Positions 20,308 through 31,005 of a DNA stretch of 64,000 bases are shown one piece after another. The notes below the pieces were generated by a model. It was not told the origin of the DNA. It saw only the letters and a program-made list of their open reading frames with translations, and searched no databases. The stretch covers positions 2,765,688 through 2,829,687 of the forward strand of contig NC_018178.1 of the NCBI RefSeq assembly GCF_000279145.1, given 5' to 3'. Every line of letters starts with the position of its first letter. The stretch's first letter is position 1. A program made the translations under genes and the position numbers. This DNA comes from Melioribacter roseus P3M-2. Its GTDB lineage: Bacteria > Bacteroidota > Ignavibacteria > Ignavibacteriales > Melioribacteraceae.

Positions 20308-21027
20308 TTATCGATTATTCGTAGGGAAATACGTCAATCCGACCGAAAAACCGTTGCTGTCGTGACCGGGATTGCGTTCCGAACCGTAATAATTTCCGTT
20401 TGAAAAGTGCGCGTGCCAGATTCCGACGACGAACATAAATGAATTGTAAATCTTAAATTCGGCTCCGATGCCGTACTTTGGGCAACCGTTGAGACGAGTC
20501 CCTTCCCGCATGTCGCCGAAAAAGCCCGACGGTTTCGGAAAATTATCCGCAAAATAGATCAATCCCGCTCCGCTTGAGAAAAAGAATTTGAAACTGTCTC
20601 GGTAGTAAGGATAGAATCTGAAAAATGGTCTTATGCCGAAGCCGGAAGTATTATTTATATTATCGGAAACATGCGCTTGAGTTATTTCTATTCCAACGGA
20701 CATATATTTTCTCAACATGAAATTAATGCCAACATTGGAGTGAAAAAGATCGGAAAAGCTGCCGTAATACCCTTTGGTATATCCGAAGTCTCCGTAAATG
20801 CTTAATTTATGCGTAAGGGTTGAATCAACGCTTGTAAAAATCAAAACTGCGCCTGCCGCAACAGCGGGCAATATGATTCCGTTTGCAGTATGTAATGAAA
20901 CCGGACTGACACCGAGAGGATTCTGATACCATTTAGTGAAGGGCGGTAATTTGCCGAATTCCTGTGCGGAAGTATTATTAATAACACAAAACGACAGAAC
21001 GAGAATAAATATAAATTTTCTATTCAA
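20308..21027 (-). CDS. Outer-membrane acyloxyacyl hydrolase (PagL-like)
   Basis: A 239-residue protein with a signal peptide (cleavage near NTSAQ) and alternating amphipathic strands suggesting a small beta-barrel. Near the C-terminus WHAHFSNGNYYGSERNPGHDSNG matches the His-x-Ser-Asn segment and following Asn-x-Gly of PagL-type lipid A 3-O-deacylases, which trim acyl chains from lipopolysaccharide in the outer membrane. The final residues (FSVGLTYFP) look like the closing strand. The family assignment rests on that motif; a generic outer-membrane barrel is the alternative. Confidence 0.6.
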   Translation of the reverse strand: MNRKFIFILVLSFCVINNTSAQEFGKLPPFTKWYQNPLGVSPVSLHTANGIILPAVAAGAVLIFTSVDSTLTHKLSIYGDFGYTKGYYGSFSDLFHSNVGINFMLRKYMSVGIEITQAHVSDNINNTSGFGIRPFFRFYPYYRDSFKFFFSSGAGLIYFADNFPKPSGFFGDMREGTRLNGCPKYGIGAEFKIYNSFMFVVGIWHAHFSNGNYYGSERNPGHDSNGFSVGLTYFPTNNR

Positions 21028-21136
21028 GATATAAAACCGTCGGTTTGGTTAATAAACCATGATGAATCGGAGTTGTCCCTTGTTTCTTAAATAGGGAAGA
21101 TATCTGTTACATAATAATTGTTAGATCCGAATATTA

Positions 21137-22651
21137 TCAGATGCCGAGTATAACCAGGCAGCTTTTTGCAAAATCTACCACCGGCTGGAAGTAAATACCG
21201 AATAAAATAACCGGAACGGCAAGTGCCAGCACAATTACTGTTTCGATCAAATTCGGTTTAATAGCCGGAGTGTCGGGTTCCGGTTTAACCAGATACATAT
21301 GCTTAAGTACGCGGACGTAGTAGTAAAGCGAAACAACGGTGTTGAGAAGCGCAATTACGGCGACTGCAATCATCTTGGCGTCTACCAACGCGATAAAAAG
21401 ATAGAGTTTGCCGATAAATCCCGCTGTAGGAGGTATGCCCGTAAGCGATACAAGAAAAATTGCCAGCGACACGCTCAAAAGAGGAGAAGTGTATCCCAAT
21501 CCGTTGTAGGAATTGATATCCTCTGTGCCTATTTTATTGGCAATCAACATGACGACGAGAAAAGCGCCGAGATTCATTATCAGATAAAACGCAAAATAGA
21601 TTAATACGGCGAGTAAACCCTGATTGGAAAATACGAGTACGCCTAGCAGCATGTAGCCGGCATGTGCTATACTCGAATAAGCCAGCATTCTTTTGAGATT
21701 ATCCTGCCAGAGAGCGGAAAAGTTACCCAGGGTCATTGTAAGGATTGAGATTACTATAAGCACGGATTGCCAATCGAAAACGTTAATCAGATTCCATGCG
21801 CCGCTTGCATCGGTATAAGAAACGAATGTTGTTTTTATAAAACGGATTAAAAGCGCGAAGCCTGCGGCTTTGCTTGCAACCGACAGAAAAGCTGTAATTG
21901 TTACGGGTGCGCCTTCGTAAACGTCCGGAGTCCAGAAATGGAAAGGCGCCGAAGAAATTTTATATCCGATACCGGCAAATATCAAGATTACCGCAAATGA
22001 TAACGTTAAGAGATTGATGTTCGGTCCCTGTATGAGAGAATTAATTACATAAAGGTTCGTGCTGCCTGTCATACCGTATAAAATTGAAATGCCGAACAAC
22101 ATTAAGCCTGACGAAACGGCTCCGTATATCAAATATTTCAGCGAAGCTTCGCTGTTTCGTTCTCTCAATTTCAAAAAGCCTGCAAGAACATAGGAAGATA
22201 ACGACAGGAGTTCCATTGACAAATAAATCAGAATTAAATCGGAAGCGGAAATCATGAAAAACATTCCGATAATCATACCGTAAATCAAAGCATAATATTC
22301 GCCGATTCTTTTTTCGGCTTCTTTTAATTCGACCGATGAAAACGAAAATAATACTATGAACAATGACGACAAAAGAACGAGCAGTTTGAAAAAGTGCCCG
22401 AAAGAATCGACTGCCACAAGACCGTAATTCCTGATTGTGCCGTTGAAAATAAAAGCAAAACCGGAAGAATCGAAATTGAATAATAAAATGAAGAAGGAAA
22501 CAATGATTCCGGCAAGGGCAATAAATTTAACCGGCGCTTTATTATTATGATATATCAAATCGGCTGCAATCAGAATTACAAATACAACCGAAAGAACCAG
22601 TTCAGGTAAAATTAAATTTAACGATTGATATAAATTTGTCATTTCCATCAA
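21137..22651 (-). CDS. nuoN: NADH-quinone oxidoreductase subunit N
   Basis: A 504-residue antiporter-like membrane subunit of complex I with about 14 helices. The signature LMLFGISILYG, ISSAPFHFWTPDVYEGAPV and MLAYSSIAHAGYMLLG segments carry the Lys/Glu/His residues of the proton channel. It is the last gene of the nuo operon, ending the NuoL-M-N proton-pumping series. It starts 3 nt after nuoM. Confidence 0.96.
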   Translation of the reverse strand: MMEMTNLYQSLNLILPELVLSVVFVILIAADLIYHNNKAPVKFIALAGIIVSFFILLFNFDSSGFAFIFNGTIRNYGLVAVDSFGHFFKLLVLLSSLFIVLFSFSSVELKEAEKRIGEYYALIYGMIIGMFFMISASDLILIYLSMELLSLSSYVLAGFLKLRERNSEASLKYLIYGAVSSGLMLFGISILYGMTGSTNLYVINSLIQGPNINLLTLSFAVILIFAGIGYKISSAPFHFWTPDVYEGAPVTITAFLSVASKAAGFALLIRFIKTTFVSYTDASGAWNLINVFDWQSVLIVISILTMTLGNFSALWQDNLKRMLAYSSIAHAGYMLLGVLVFSNQGLLAVLIYFAFYLIMNLGAFLVVMLIANKIGTEDINSYNGLGYTSPLLSVSLAIFLVSLTGIPPTAGFIGKLYLFIALVDAKMIAVAVIALLNTVVSLYYYVRVLKHMYLVKPEPDTPAIKPNLIETVIVLALAVPVILFGIYFQPVVDFAKSCLVILGI

Positions 22652-22654
22652 TGT

Positions 22655-24253
22655 TTAAAACCCGCTTAATGTGGTCGAAACGTTAGAATGAATAAAATTA
22701 ACCAGAGTATTTACGGATGTATTCATAATGTCGAGCATTGCCGAAGGATAAACTCCCAGGAAAATAATTATCAAAGAAAGAGGCACGAACATAATGTATT
22801 CGCGTTTATCCAGATCGGGCAGCGAAGCCCATTTTTCGTTCAACGGTCCCAGGAAAATTCTTTGCAATGTCCAGAGCATATAACCGGCGCCGAGCAGAAT
22901 TCCGAGCGTGGAAATAATCGTAAGTATTCGAATTAAATCGACGCTGAAAGCGCCTACGAATACAAGCGCCTCGGAAATAAATCCGCTCAATCCGGGCAGT
23001 CCGATTGCGGCAAAGAACGCCACTGTCACAAATCCGGAATAGACCGGCATTTGAGCGGCAAGTCCGCCGAAATCGTAAATGCCGCGTGTGTGAGCTCTGT
23101 CGTATACAACGCCTACAATCAAGAAGAGCATTGCCGTAATTGTACCGTGATTGAACATCTGTAGAATAGCGCCGTTAATTCCTGTCGAAGTCAACGATGC
23201 CATTCCGAGCAATACATAACCCATGTGAGAAATCGAAGAATAAGCTATTAACTTTTTGAAGTCCTTTTGCGCCAATGCAACGAGAGCTCCGTAAATAATA
23301 TTTATCATTCCGAAGAGGGCAATATACCAGATCAAATCTTTAGTTATTTCCGGAAAGATCGGGTAGCTGATTCTCAAAATACCGTATGTGCCCATCTTCA
23401 AGAGAACGCCGGCAAGGATAACCGAAATAGGCGTAGGCGCTTCTACGTGAGCGTCGGGCAGCCACGTGTGGAAGGGGAACATCGGTATTTTTATCGCAAA
23501 ACCGACAAACAACGCCAGATAAGCTATGAATCTCAGATTATGCGGATTGAAAGGAGAGAGAATGCCGTCCGGCGTAAAATTGCTTTGATTCATCAATGCC
23601 AGCAAGTTGAAAGTGAAAACTTTCGATCCGTCAGCCAATGTTTCGGTTGCGCTGAAATAGAGACCTATCATAACAAGGAGCATGAAGACGCTGCCGAACA
23701 ATGTATAGATAAAGAACTTAATAGCCGCATATTCTTTTCGGGGACCGCCCCAGATGCCGATCAAAAAGTACATCGGTAAAAGCATCAATTCCCAGAAAAT
23801 GTAGAATAAAAAGAAATCGAGCGCGACAAAAACACCCATCATACCGGTGTCGAGCAGTAAAAAGAGCGCGAAATAACCTTTGACCGATTTTTCGATGTTC
23901 CAGGAAGAAATTGTAGCGATAAATGAAATGATCGCGGTCAAAAGAACCATCGGCATACTAATTCCGTCGATGCCGAGGAAATAGTCGATTTTAACGGTTC
24001 CGAGCCATGAAATTCCTGTTATTTCAATCCATCTGAATTTTTCTATGAATTGGAAAGATTTCTCTTCGAACACTCCCGCTGCCGAATAATTGTAATTGCT
24101 CAGGAGAATAATTGCCAGCACAACCTGCAGAGCGGTTATTGCCAAAGTCGTATAGCGAATGGAATTTTGTTTATCCTTTGGCAAAAAGAGTATTATTATC
24201 ATCCCGGCAATCGGGAGAAATGTTATTAATGAAAGTATCGGAAATCCCACCAT
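22655..24253 (-). CDS. nuoM: NADH-quinone oxidoreductase subunit M
   Basis: 532 residues with the antiporter-like fold: FWELMLLPMYFLIGIWGG (conserved Glu), FHTWLPDAHVEAPTPISV and LIAYSSISHMGYVLLG. It forms one of the proton channels in the membrane arm. It lies between nuoL (40 nt upstream) and nuoN in the same operon. Confidence 0.97.
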   Translation of the reverse strand: MVGFPILSLITFLPIAGMIIILFLPKDKQNSIRYTTLAITALQVVLAIILLSNYNYSAAGVFEEKSFQFIEKFRWIEITGISWLGTVKIDYFLGIDGISMPMVLLTAIISFIATISSWNIEKSVKGYFALFLLLDTGMMGVFVALDFFLFYIFWELMLLPMYFLIGIWGGPRKEYAAIKFFIYTLFGSVFMLLVMIGLYFSATETLADGSKVFTFNLLALMNQSNFTPDGILSPFNPHNLRFIAYLALFVGFAIKIPMFPFHTWLPDAHVEAPTPISVILAGVLLKMGTYGILRISYPIFPEITKDLIWYIALFGMINIIYGALVALAQKDFKKLIAYSSISHMGYVLLGMASLTSTGINGAILQMFNHGTITAMLFLIVGVVYDRAHTRGIYDFGGLAAQMPVYSGFVTVAFFAAIGLPGLSGFISEALVFVGAFSVDLIRILTIISTLGILLGAGYMLWTLQRIFLGPLNEKWASLPDLDKREYIMFVPLSLIIIFLGVYPSAMLDIMNTSVNTLVNFIHSNVSTTLSGF

Positions 24254-24293
24254 ATCTAATAACCTGTTTTTTAATTTTTAATTAATCAGTAAT

Positions 24294-26387
24294 CTAAAAC
24301 GGTTTAAAGAAAAACAATAAAATTATTACCGAGAATACCACCAGTACAACATAAGTCTGAACTTTGCCTGTCTGAAGTTTCTTGAAAGTCAATCCGAGGA
24401 AACCGCTGAAGAAAGCGGAAAAATTTACCAACCCGTCTACGACGTATGTATCGAAAAGTCCGCTTAGTTTTGATACGAAACGGGTAACATAAGCCGAACC
24501 GTTTACAATTCCGTCGACTATATTATTGTCGAACCAGGCGAGCGCTTTGCTGAAATTCAATGTTTGACCGATAAACGTGGCTTCGTAGAGTTCGTCGATA
24601 TACCATTTGTTTAGCGAAAAATTGTAAACCGGTTTTATTTTCTCGGTCAACTTGTCAACGTCAATCTTACGCCATTGATAGAAAACAAAAGCAATAAGAA
24701 TTCCCAATCCGCCGAGCAACAACGACATTATCATTGCGGGATAATGAGCCCAGTGCATTGTCTCCGTATATAATTCCGAATTAACGATTTCGGAATGACC
24801 GTGAGCCTCGGTTTCCGCGGGAATCATAAAATCAAAACGGGTTGTATGCGGCGTTACCTGTTCCGGAGTTTTCACCCAGTTTCCCAAGAACCATCCGGCA
24901 TCCGGAGCAAAAGGATTGGGCGTATAGAAAATGAAAATGGACAGAACGGCTAGAACTACGAGCGGCGCTGCCATTACGAAAGGAGATTCGTGCGCGTGAT
25001 CGTATTTATGCCTGTCGCGCGGCTCGCCGTGAAAAGTTAAGATTACCAGTCTGAACATATAGAATGCCGTTAAAGCCGCTACTGTAAACCCGAAGAAAGG
25101 AATTAACCAGTGACCTGTCAATTTGCCGAATACGAGCGTACCGGCAAGAATTCCGTCTTTGCTTAAAAATCCCGATGTTAAAGGCACTCCCGAAATTGCA
25201 AGCGTGGAGATTAAAAACGTAATGTAAGTAATCGGCATTTTTTTACGGAGTCCGCCCATATGGCGAATATCCTGCTCGTGATGCATGGCGTGAATAACGG
25301 AGCCTGAACCGAGGAACAAACATGCCTTGAAAAACGCATGAGTAACGAGATGGAAAAAGGCGAATGCATAAGCGCCAACGCCGAGCGACATTATCATATA
25401 GCCGAGCTGAGAAATCGTCGAATAAGCCAGAACTTTTTTAATGTCGTTTTGAGTTATTGCAATTGTGGCTGCTATAAAGGCTGTAAACGCGCCGATTACT
25501 GCAATTACAAGCATTGCGTCGGCGGTTAACATCACAAATATCCTGGTAACGAGATAAACGCCCGCTGCAACCATCGTAGCGGCATGTATCAACGCGCTCA
25601 CGGGTGTAGGGCCCTCCATTGCGTCGGGAAGCCACACATGCAGAGGGAACTGAGCGGATTTGCCGACTGCGCCCATAAACACTAAGATTCCAGCGGCTGT
25701 AAGCCAAGCTTCGCTGCCGAAGGGCAAAATGCCCGAAGAAATTTGTGAAAAGATCGAGTCGAACGAGAACGTTTTATAATTGAAAAAGAGTATCAAAATT
25801 CCAAGGAACATACCGATATCGCCGACGCGATTGACGATAAAAGCCTTTTTGGAAGCGTCGGCCGCCGATTTCTTTTCGAACCAGAACCCGATTAACAAAT
25901 AAGACGACAGACCGACAAGTTCCCAGAAGATGTACATCATCAGAATATTGTCCGTAAGCACTATGCCGAGCATAGAGAAAGTAAAAATTCCGAGATAAGC
26001 AAAGTAGCGCGTGTATCTCTTGTCGCCGCGCATATATTCGATTGAATAAAGATGCACCAGGGAACTGATAAGATTGACCACGAACAACATTATTACGGTA
26101 AGATTGTCGATCTTAATTCCGAGTTCGATGTTCACATTGCCCGAAAGGGGAGCGGCTCCGAACGTTATCCATGTGAATTTCGAAATGATATCCGAATCTA
26201 TAAAATAAGCCAACTTACCGTACATTACGATTATCGATAATAACAACGCTCCGAAGAGAATGCCAACTTCGAAAAGATAAAGTTTGGGAATCTTTTTACC
26301 GAAAAAGATAAGGGTTGTAAAACCGAGCAACGGCAAAAAGAGTATAATTACCGATAGATTTACTAATAAAGATTCTGTCATAATCAT
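24294..26387 (-). CDS. nuoL: NADH-quinone oxidoreductase subunit L
   Basis: 697 residues, longer than the roughly 610 of E. coli NuoL. The core has FWELVGLSSYLLIGFW, FPLHVWLPDAMEGPTPVSALIHAATMVAAGVYL and LAYSTISQLGYMIMS. The extra length comes partly from a loop of about 60 residues (about 490-560) with several His and Glu residues before the long C-terminal transverse-helix region. It overlaps nuoK by 4 nt. Confidence 0.97.
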   Translation of the reverse strand: MIMTESLLVNLSVIILFLPLLGFTTLIFFGKKIPKLYLFEVGILFGALLLSIIVMYGKLAYFIDSDIISKFTWITFGAAPLSGNVNIELGIKIDNLTVIMLFVVNLISSLVHLYSIEYMRGDKRYTRYFAYLGIFTFSMLGIVLTDNILMMYIFWELVGLSSYLLIGFWFEKKSAADASKKAFIVNRVGDIGMFLGILILFFNYKTFSFDSIFSQISSGILPFGSEAWLTAAGILVFMGAVGKSAQFPLHVWLPDAMEGPTPVSALIHAATMVAAGVYLVTRIFVMLTADAMLVIAVIGAFTAFIAATIAITQNDIKKVLAYSTISQLGYMIMSLGVGAYAFAFFHLVTHAFFKACLFLGSGSVIHAMHHEQDIRHMGGLRKKMPITYITFLISTLAISGVPLTSGFLSKDGILAGTLVFGKLTGHWLIPFFGFTVAALTAFYMFRLVILTFHGEPRDRHKYDHAHESPFVMAAPLVVLAVLSIFIFYTPNPFAPDAGWFLGNWVKTPEQVTPHTTRFDFMIPAETEAHGHSEIVNSELYTETMHWAHYPAMIMSLLLGGLGILIAFVFYQWRKIDVDKLTEKIKPVYNFSLNKWYIDELYEATFIGQTLNFSKALAWFDNNIVDGIVNGSAYVTRFVSKLSGLFDTYVVDGLVNFSAFFSGFLGLTFKKLQTGKVQTYVVLVVFSVIILLFFFKPF

Positions 26388-26704
26388 TCTTTTAATTTGT
26401 CGATTTCGTCTACGTTTACATTTGAAAATGTTTTATAGATATTCAAAACAATAGCCAGAGCGATTGCAGCTTCGGCCGCTGCCAGTATAATTATAAAGAG
26501 AGCGATTACCTGTCCGCTCAATCCGAAATTTCCGTAACGGGCAAAAGCCACAAAGTTTATATTGGCGGCGTTAAGTATCAATTCAATACCCATTAAAACC
26601 ATGACGGCATTCTTACGCGTGACGATGCCGTAAATACCGAGCGTGAATAAAATTGCGCTTACTACCAAAAAATGTGTTAAACCTACGTGCATATAATTTA
26701 CCAA
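26384..26704 (-). CDS. nuoK: NADH-quinone oxidoreductase subunit K
   Basis: A 106-residue, three-helix membrane subunit. VLMGIELILNAANINFVAF and FIIILAAAEAAIALAIVLNIY hold the two conserved membrane Glu needed for proton movement. It lies 3 nt after nuoJ and overlaps nuoL. Confidence 0.96.
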   Translation of the reverse strand: MVNYMHVGLTHFLVVSAILFTLGIYGIVTRKNAVMVLMGIELILNAANINFVAFARYGNFGLSGQVIALFIIILAAAEAAIALAIVLNIYKTFSNVNVDEIDKLKE

Positions 26705-26707
26705 ATA

Positions 26708-27217
26708 TTAATTGTTTTCTTCCGATTCTTCTCTGCGAGCTATCGAAGCCGCGCCGATAAGGGCTACAAGCAGAAGTATAGCCAGCAATTCGAATATCAA
26801 TACGTAATTTGTAATCAGAATTTTGCCCAGACCGAAAATTGTTGTCGAAGGAATTTGAGCGTCGTAAGTTTTCCAGTCCGTCCAAGTCATAACAGCCCAG
26901 AGAATTCCCAACAAAACTCCGCTGCTTATTGCAGCCGGCAAAAGGTGAACCGCGCCGGTTCTGATATCGACGCTTGTTATTTTATTCGTTAGCATTACGC
27001 CGAAGAGCAACAGAATTAAAATTCCGCCGACGTAGACCATTATTTGCACAACCGCCAGAAAGTCGGCGCCGAGAAGGACATAAATTCCCGATATGCCGAA
27101 TAAAGTTAATAACAGGCTGTAAGCCGAGTAGACAATATTCCGCGTCGTAACGACAATGAAAGCCGAAGCGACGGTAATAATGGCGAACAAGTAAAATATA
27201 ATGTCGAAATAACTCAT
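26708..27217 (-). CDS. nuoJ: NADH-quinone oxidoreductase subunit J
   Basis: A 169-residue membrane subunit with five predicted helices. The NIVYSAYSLLLTLFGISGIYVLLGADFLAVVQIMVYVGGILILLLFG region matches NuoJ, including the segment with the pi-bulge and the conserved Tyr/Gly. The C-terminal tail is acidic (ARREESEENN). One nucleotide separates it from nuoI. Confidence 0.95.
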   Translation of the reverse strand: MSYFDIIFYLFAIITVASAFIVVTTRNIVYSAYSLLLTLFGISGIYVLLGADFLAVVQIMVYVGGILILLLFGVMLTNKITSVDIRTGAVHLLPAAISSGVLLGILWAVMTWTDWKTYDAQIPSTTIFGLGKILITNYVLIFELLAILLLVALIGAASIARREESEENN

Positions 27218-27218
27218 A

Positions 27219-27767
27219 TCAACTCGGATTTTTGTCTTCTTTTTGTTTTGCTGCAGCGGCTTTCTGGGCTTCTTTTTCAGCCTGAAACTTTTCGAAATTA
27301 GCTTTCTTTTCTGCAGCTTCTTCTTCAGTTAAGTTCGAAAAATGATAAACCAAATTGCGTCTGTCGTATTCCGAAAATTCATATACGTCCGTCATATAAA
27401 TACATTCCGTGGGGCAGGGAAAAACGCACAACTGACAGTAACAACATTTTGCAAAGTCGATGTCGAACTGCGTAACCCACAATGCTTTTTTCTTCCCGTT
27501 GGAAGTCGTCCCCAGATCTTCGCCCGGAACGGCTTTTACGGTCTCGATCGTAATACAACTCACGGGACAAGCTCTAGAACATTGGTCGCATCCGATACAG
27601 TCGTCAATATTTACATAAAGTCGGTTTCTTACTCGTTCGGGAAGAGGAACTTTTACGTCCGGATATTGGATTGTAACGGCGGGCGTGAAAAGATGTTTTA
27701 AAGTAATTTTCATTCCCACCAGCACGGTATAAAGCGCTTGCCATGTATTTTTCAAATATTCTTTCAT
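27219..27767 (-). CDS. nuoI: NADH-quinone oxidoreductase subunit I (2x[4Fe-4S])
   Basis: At 182 residues it carries two CxxCxxCxxxCP sites (CIGCDQCSRACP and CCYCQLCVFPCP) that bind clusters N6a and N6b and pass electrons toward NuoB. The C-terminal tail after about residue 150 is a charged coiled coil rich in Ala, Lys and Glu and longer than usual. It lies 16 nt after nuoH. Confidence 0.97.
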   Translation of the reverse strand: MKEYLKNTWQALYTVLVGMKITLKHLFTPAVTIQYPDVKVPLPERVRNRLYVNIDDCIGCDQCSRACPVSCITIETVKAVPGEDLGTTSNGKKKALWVTQFDIDFAKCCYCQLCVFPCPTECIYMTDVYEFSEYDRRNLVYHFSNLTEEEAAEKKANFEKFQAEKEAQKAAAAKQKEDKNPS

Positions 27768-27783
27768 TACCCGATCGCTTTGT

Positions 27784-28851
27784 TTATAGTAATGTGACTA
27801 TTCCTACAATTATTAAATTTGCCACGGCATAAGGTATAAGATATTTCCAGCATACGGTCATCAATTGGTCGACGCGCAAACGAGGCAGCGTCCACCTCAA
27901 CCACATCTGAACGAACACAAAGAATAAAGTTTTTGACACGAACCAGAATAATTGTTCAAACGGAACGAGCCATTCGGCTCCCAGCGTGTTGCCCAGGTAT
28001 CCGAAAGGCGATTGATATCCGCCTAAAAACAGGATGGATACGATAGCCGAAACGGCGAACATATTGGCGTATTCCGAAAGCATAAACATACCCCATTTCA
28101 TGCCTGAATATTCCGTGAAATATCCCGCAACCAGTTCCGATTCGGCTTCGGGAATGTCGAAAGGAGTACGATTGACTTCAGCCAATGTGCTGATAAACAT
28201 AATTATAAACGCCACAAACATGAAAGGAATCAAAATAAACTTAGTTATGCCGAATTCCGGTCCTCCGAAAAGATTCCAATTCCAGAAATAAGCGGTTTGC
28301 TGTTGACTAATTTTATCGAGGCTGAGAGTTCCCGTATACATAACCATCGTAAGTACGACTAAAGCCGTCGGAATTTCATAACTTACTATCTGTGCTGCAG
28401 AACGCATCGCTCCGAGCAATGAATATTTATTGTTGGAAGACCATCCCGCCATTAAAATTCCCGCTACAACGAGCGAGGATATAGCGATTATATAAAATAA
28501 GCCTACTTCGATTTCGCTTCCTATGATTGCGCTTGAAAAGGGGATAGCGGCAAAAGCGGCAAAAGAACCTGCAAAGACGAGCACCGGCGCTATATTGAAC
28601 AATTTCCTATCGGCTTCTGCTGCAATTGTGTCTTCTTTTTGAATCATCTTGAGCATGTCGGCAATCGTCTGAAGCCACCCGTGCCAGCCGGTACGCATCG
28701 GTCCCAATCTGTCTTGCATATGCGCCGATACTTTACGCTCGAGCCAGATAGCAAATAATGCATAGAGCAGAATGATGGTTAAGGGTACAAGTGCGACAAT
28801 CAATGTCGATATAATGGCATTTCCGGTTAAATTGTAGAGCGCTTGATACAT
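27784..28851 (-). CDS. nuoH: NADH-quinone oxidoreductase subunit H
   Basis: A 355-residue membrane subunit with about eight helices that joins the hydrophilic and membrane arms and forms part of the quinone chamber. ERKVSAHMQDRLGPMRTGWHGWLQ, AEVNRTPFDIPEAESELVAGY and EYSGMKWGMFMLSEY are conserved NuoH segments. Its ATG overlaps the nuoD stop by one base (TAATG). Confidence 0.97.
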   Translation of the reverse strand: MYQALYNLTGNAIISTLIVALVPLTIILLYALFAIWLERKVSAHMQDRLGPMRTGWHGWLQTIADMLKMIQKEDTIAAEADRKLFNIAPVLVFAGSFAAFAAIPFSSAIIGSEIEVGLFYIIAISSLVVAGILMAGWSSNNKYSLLGAMRSAAQIVSYEIPTALVVLTMVMYTGTLSLDKISQQQTAYFWNWNLFGGPEFGITKFILIPFMFVAFIIMFISTLAEVNRTPFDIPEAESELVAGYFTEYSGMKWGMFMLSEYANMFAVSAIVSILFLGGYQSPFGYLGNTLGAEWLVPFEQLFWFVSKTLFFVFVQMWLRWTLPRLRVDQLMTVCWKYLIPYAVANLIIVGIVTLL

Positions 28852-29966
28852 TATCTGTCCACCTCGCCTAATACTATATCAATACTGCCTAAAATTGCGA
28901 TAACATCCGCAACCAGATGTCCTTTGCAGAGTTCGCCGAGCACTTCCAGATTGACGAAGGAAGGAGCTCTAACTTTGACTCTGAACGGATTTGTAGAGCC
29001 GTCGCTTATAATGAAATAGCCGAGTTCGCCTCTCGGATTTTCTACTCGCTGATAAACCGTTCCGACCGGAGGCTTGATTCTGCGCGGGATAGCCGATTGA
29101 ACGTCGCCTTCGGGGATTTTGTCGATTGCCTGCTCGATAATTCGGAGACTCTGTTCCATTTCGAGCACGCGCACATAGTATCTGTCCCAGCAGTCGCCCA
29201 CAGTCCCCATCAGTCCCTGCCCGACGGGAACGTCGAATTCGAATCTGTCGTAGATCGAATACGGTTCGTCCTTGCGTAAATCGAACGCAAGTCCGCTTCC
29301 TCTGAGACTAGGACCTGTAACGCCGTAATTTATAGCGGTATCGAGAGGCAGCACGCCGATGTTGGCTGTCCTTTCGATAAAAATTTTATTGTACGAGAGT
29401 AAATCGTTGAGCTCTTTTATTGTCGGTCTGAATTCTTTTATAAATTCTTTTGTAAGCCGCACAAAGTCGGGATGGATATCGTGCGAGAGACCGCCTACCC
29501 ACATATAATTATAGAGTAGTCGCGCGCCGCATGTCATTTCGAAAAGGCTTAGAATTTTTTCGCGGTCGCGGAAACAGTAGAGAAAGGGTGTAAAAGCTCC
29601 GATATCGAGTCCGAATGTTCCGATAGCAACCAGGTGCGAAGCAATTCTTTGGAGTTCGCCCATAATGACGCGAATATATTCAACTCTTTCGGGCACTTCG
29701 ATACCGAGTAATTTTTCGACTGCAATCACATAACCGAAATTATTGTACATCGAAGCAAGATAGTCCATGCGGTCGGTATACGGAATTACCTGAGGATAAG
29801 TCATTGCTTCGGCGTGTTTTTCGAAGCATCTGTGCAGGTAACCGATATGCGGTTTTACGTCAACGATTAGTTCGCCTTCGAGTTCGAGTTCGAGTCTGAG
29901 CACACCGTGAGTGGAAGGGTGCTGCGGACCCATATTCAATATCATGGTTTCGGTTTTCAGAGCCAT
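28851..29966 (-). CDS. nuoD: NADH-quinone oxidoreductase subunit D
   Basis: A 371-residue 49-kDa-type subunit beginning with the conserved [13 protein letters not shown] loop whose His lies at the quinone site. [27 protein letters not shown] and [15 protein letters not shown] support it, as does the C-terminal DIVLGEVDR. It is separate from NuoC, unlike the fused NuoCD of enterobacteria. It starts 18 nt after nuoC. Confidence 0.97.
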   Translation of the reverse strand: MALKTETMILNMGPQHPSTHGVLRLELELEGELIVDVKPHIGYLHRCFEKHAEAMTYPQVIPYTDRMDYLASMYNNFGYVIAVEKLLGIEVPERVEYIRVIMGELQRIASHLVAIGTFGLDIGAFTPFLYCFRDREKILSLFEMTCGARLLYNYMWVGGLSHDIHPDFVRLTKEFIKEFRPTIKELNDLLSYNKIFIERTANIGVLPLDTAINYGVTGPSLRGSGLAFDLRKDEPYSIYDRFEFDVPVGQGLMGTVGDCWDRYYVRVLEMEQSLRIIEQAIDKIPEGDVQSAIPRRIKPPVGTVYQRVENPRGELGYFIISDGSTNPFRVKVRAPSFVNLEVLGELCKGHLVADVIAILGSIDIVLGEVDR

Positions 29967-29984
29967 ATTCTGTCAGTTTTATTG

Positions 29985-30515
29985 TTAATAAGGAACTTTC
30001 ATTCCTTGATAAAATTCAGGATTCTTATAGTCTTTTCTTAGGGGATAACCGGCGTCCCAGTCGTAAGGCATCAGAATTCTGCGCAGATCCGGATGATTAT
30101 TAAAGATTATCCCTAACATATCGTAAGCTTCCCGTTCGTGCCAATTAGCGGTTTTCCAAACGGATTCAACTGATTCGACCCGGGGTTCTTCCCGAGGTGT
30201 TGATGTTTTGAGTGTGATTTTGTGTTTGTGTTCAATTGAATAGAGATGGTAATAAACGCTTAAAGTGCCGCCTTTAATTATTTCGCCGCCGTCTTCGTCT
30301 TTAACTTTTTCGCCGTTTGCGTCGTCTACTCCGGATAAGTTCATTAAACTGTCGAACTTTAGTTCTTCATTATCTCTCAGGAAAAGGCAAACTTTATCGA
30401 CTGAAGACGGGGTAACGGAGATAATCGGCTCGGTCGGTTGCTCCTTCTCGATACCGAGTATATCGTCGCCGAACTGATTCTTTAAGACATCGAAAATTTC
30501 TTCCGGATTTTTCAT
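29985..30515 (-). CDS. nuoC: NADH-quinone oxidoreductase subunit C
   Basis: A 176-residue 30-kDa-type subunit. [42 protein letters not shown] is the family signature. An insertion near residues 65-85 ([16 protein letters not shown]) sits between strands. Its start overlaps nuoB by 4 nt. Confidence 0.96.
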   Translation of the reverse strand: MKNPEEIFDVLKNQFGDDILGIEKEQPTEPIISVTPSSVDKVCLFLRDNEELKFDSLMNLSGVDDANGEKVKDEDGGEIIKGGTLSVYYHLYSIEHKHKITLKTSTPREEPRVESVESVWKTANWHEREAYDMLGIIFNNHPDLRRILMPYDWDAGYPLRKDYKNPEFYQGMKVPY

Positions 30516-31003
30516 GCTCGCTTCTTGGTTAATGATTCGTGTCTGATTTTTTCCTGTAATTTAAGCAAACCTTCCAGCAGCGCTTCAGGACGGGGAGGGC
30601 ATCCCGGCACATAAACGTCGACGGGAATTACGCGGTCGACTCCTTTCAAAACGTGATAACCGTGATCCCAGTACGGTCCGCCGCAGTTGGCGCAGCTTCC
30701 CATCGAAATAATATATTTCGGTTCGGGCATTTGCTCGTAAAGGCGTTTGATGCGAGTAGCCATTTTGAGCGTAACGGTGCCGGAGATAATAATAGCGTCT
30801 GCCTGACGGGGAGTGTTTCTTGGAATAACGCCGAAACGGTCGAAATCGTAGTGGGACGCGGAAGTAGCCATCATTTCAATTGCGCAACAGGCAAGACCGA
30901 AGCCCAATTGCCAGATAGAAGACAGACGCGCCCAGTTGAATAAATCTTCTACTTTTGTTATTACAATATTTCCGTCAGAAAATTCTTTATCTAATATACC
31001 CAT
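30512..31003 (-). CDS. nuoB: NADH-quinone oxidoreductase subunit B (N2 cluster)
   Basis: A 163-residue PSST-type subunit. The Cys ligands of cluster N2 appear as [17 protein letters not shown] and PGCPPRPE, and the segment [22 protein letters not shown] is typical. N2 reduces quinone at the NuoB/NuoD interface. It lies 2 nt after nuoA. Confidence 0.97.
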   Translation of the reverse strand: MGILDKEFSDGNIVITKVEDLFNWARLSSIWQLGFGLACCAIEMMATSASHYDFDRFGVIPRNTPRQADAIIISGTVTLKMATRIKRLYEQMPEPKYIISMGSCANCGGPYWDHGYHVLKGVDRVIPVDVYVPGCPPRPEALLEGLLKLQEKIRHESLTKKRA

Positions 31004-31005
31004 GG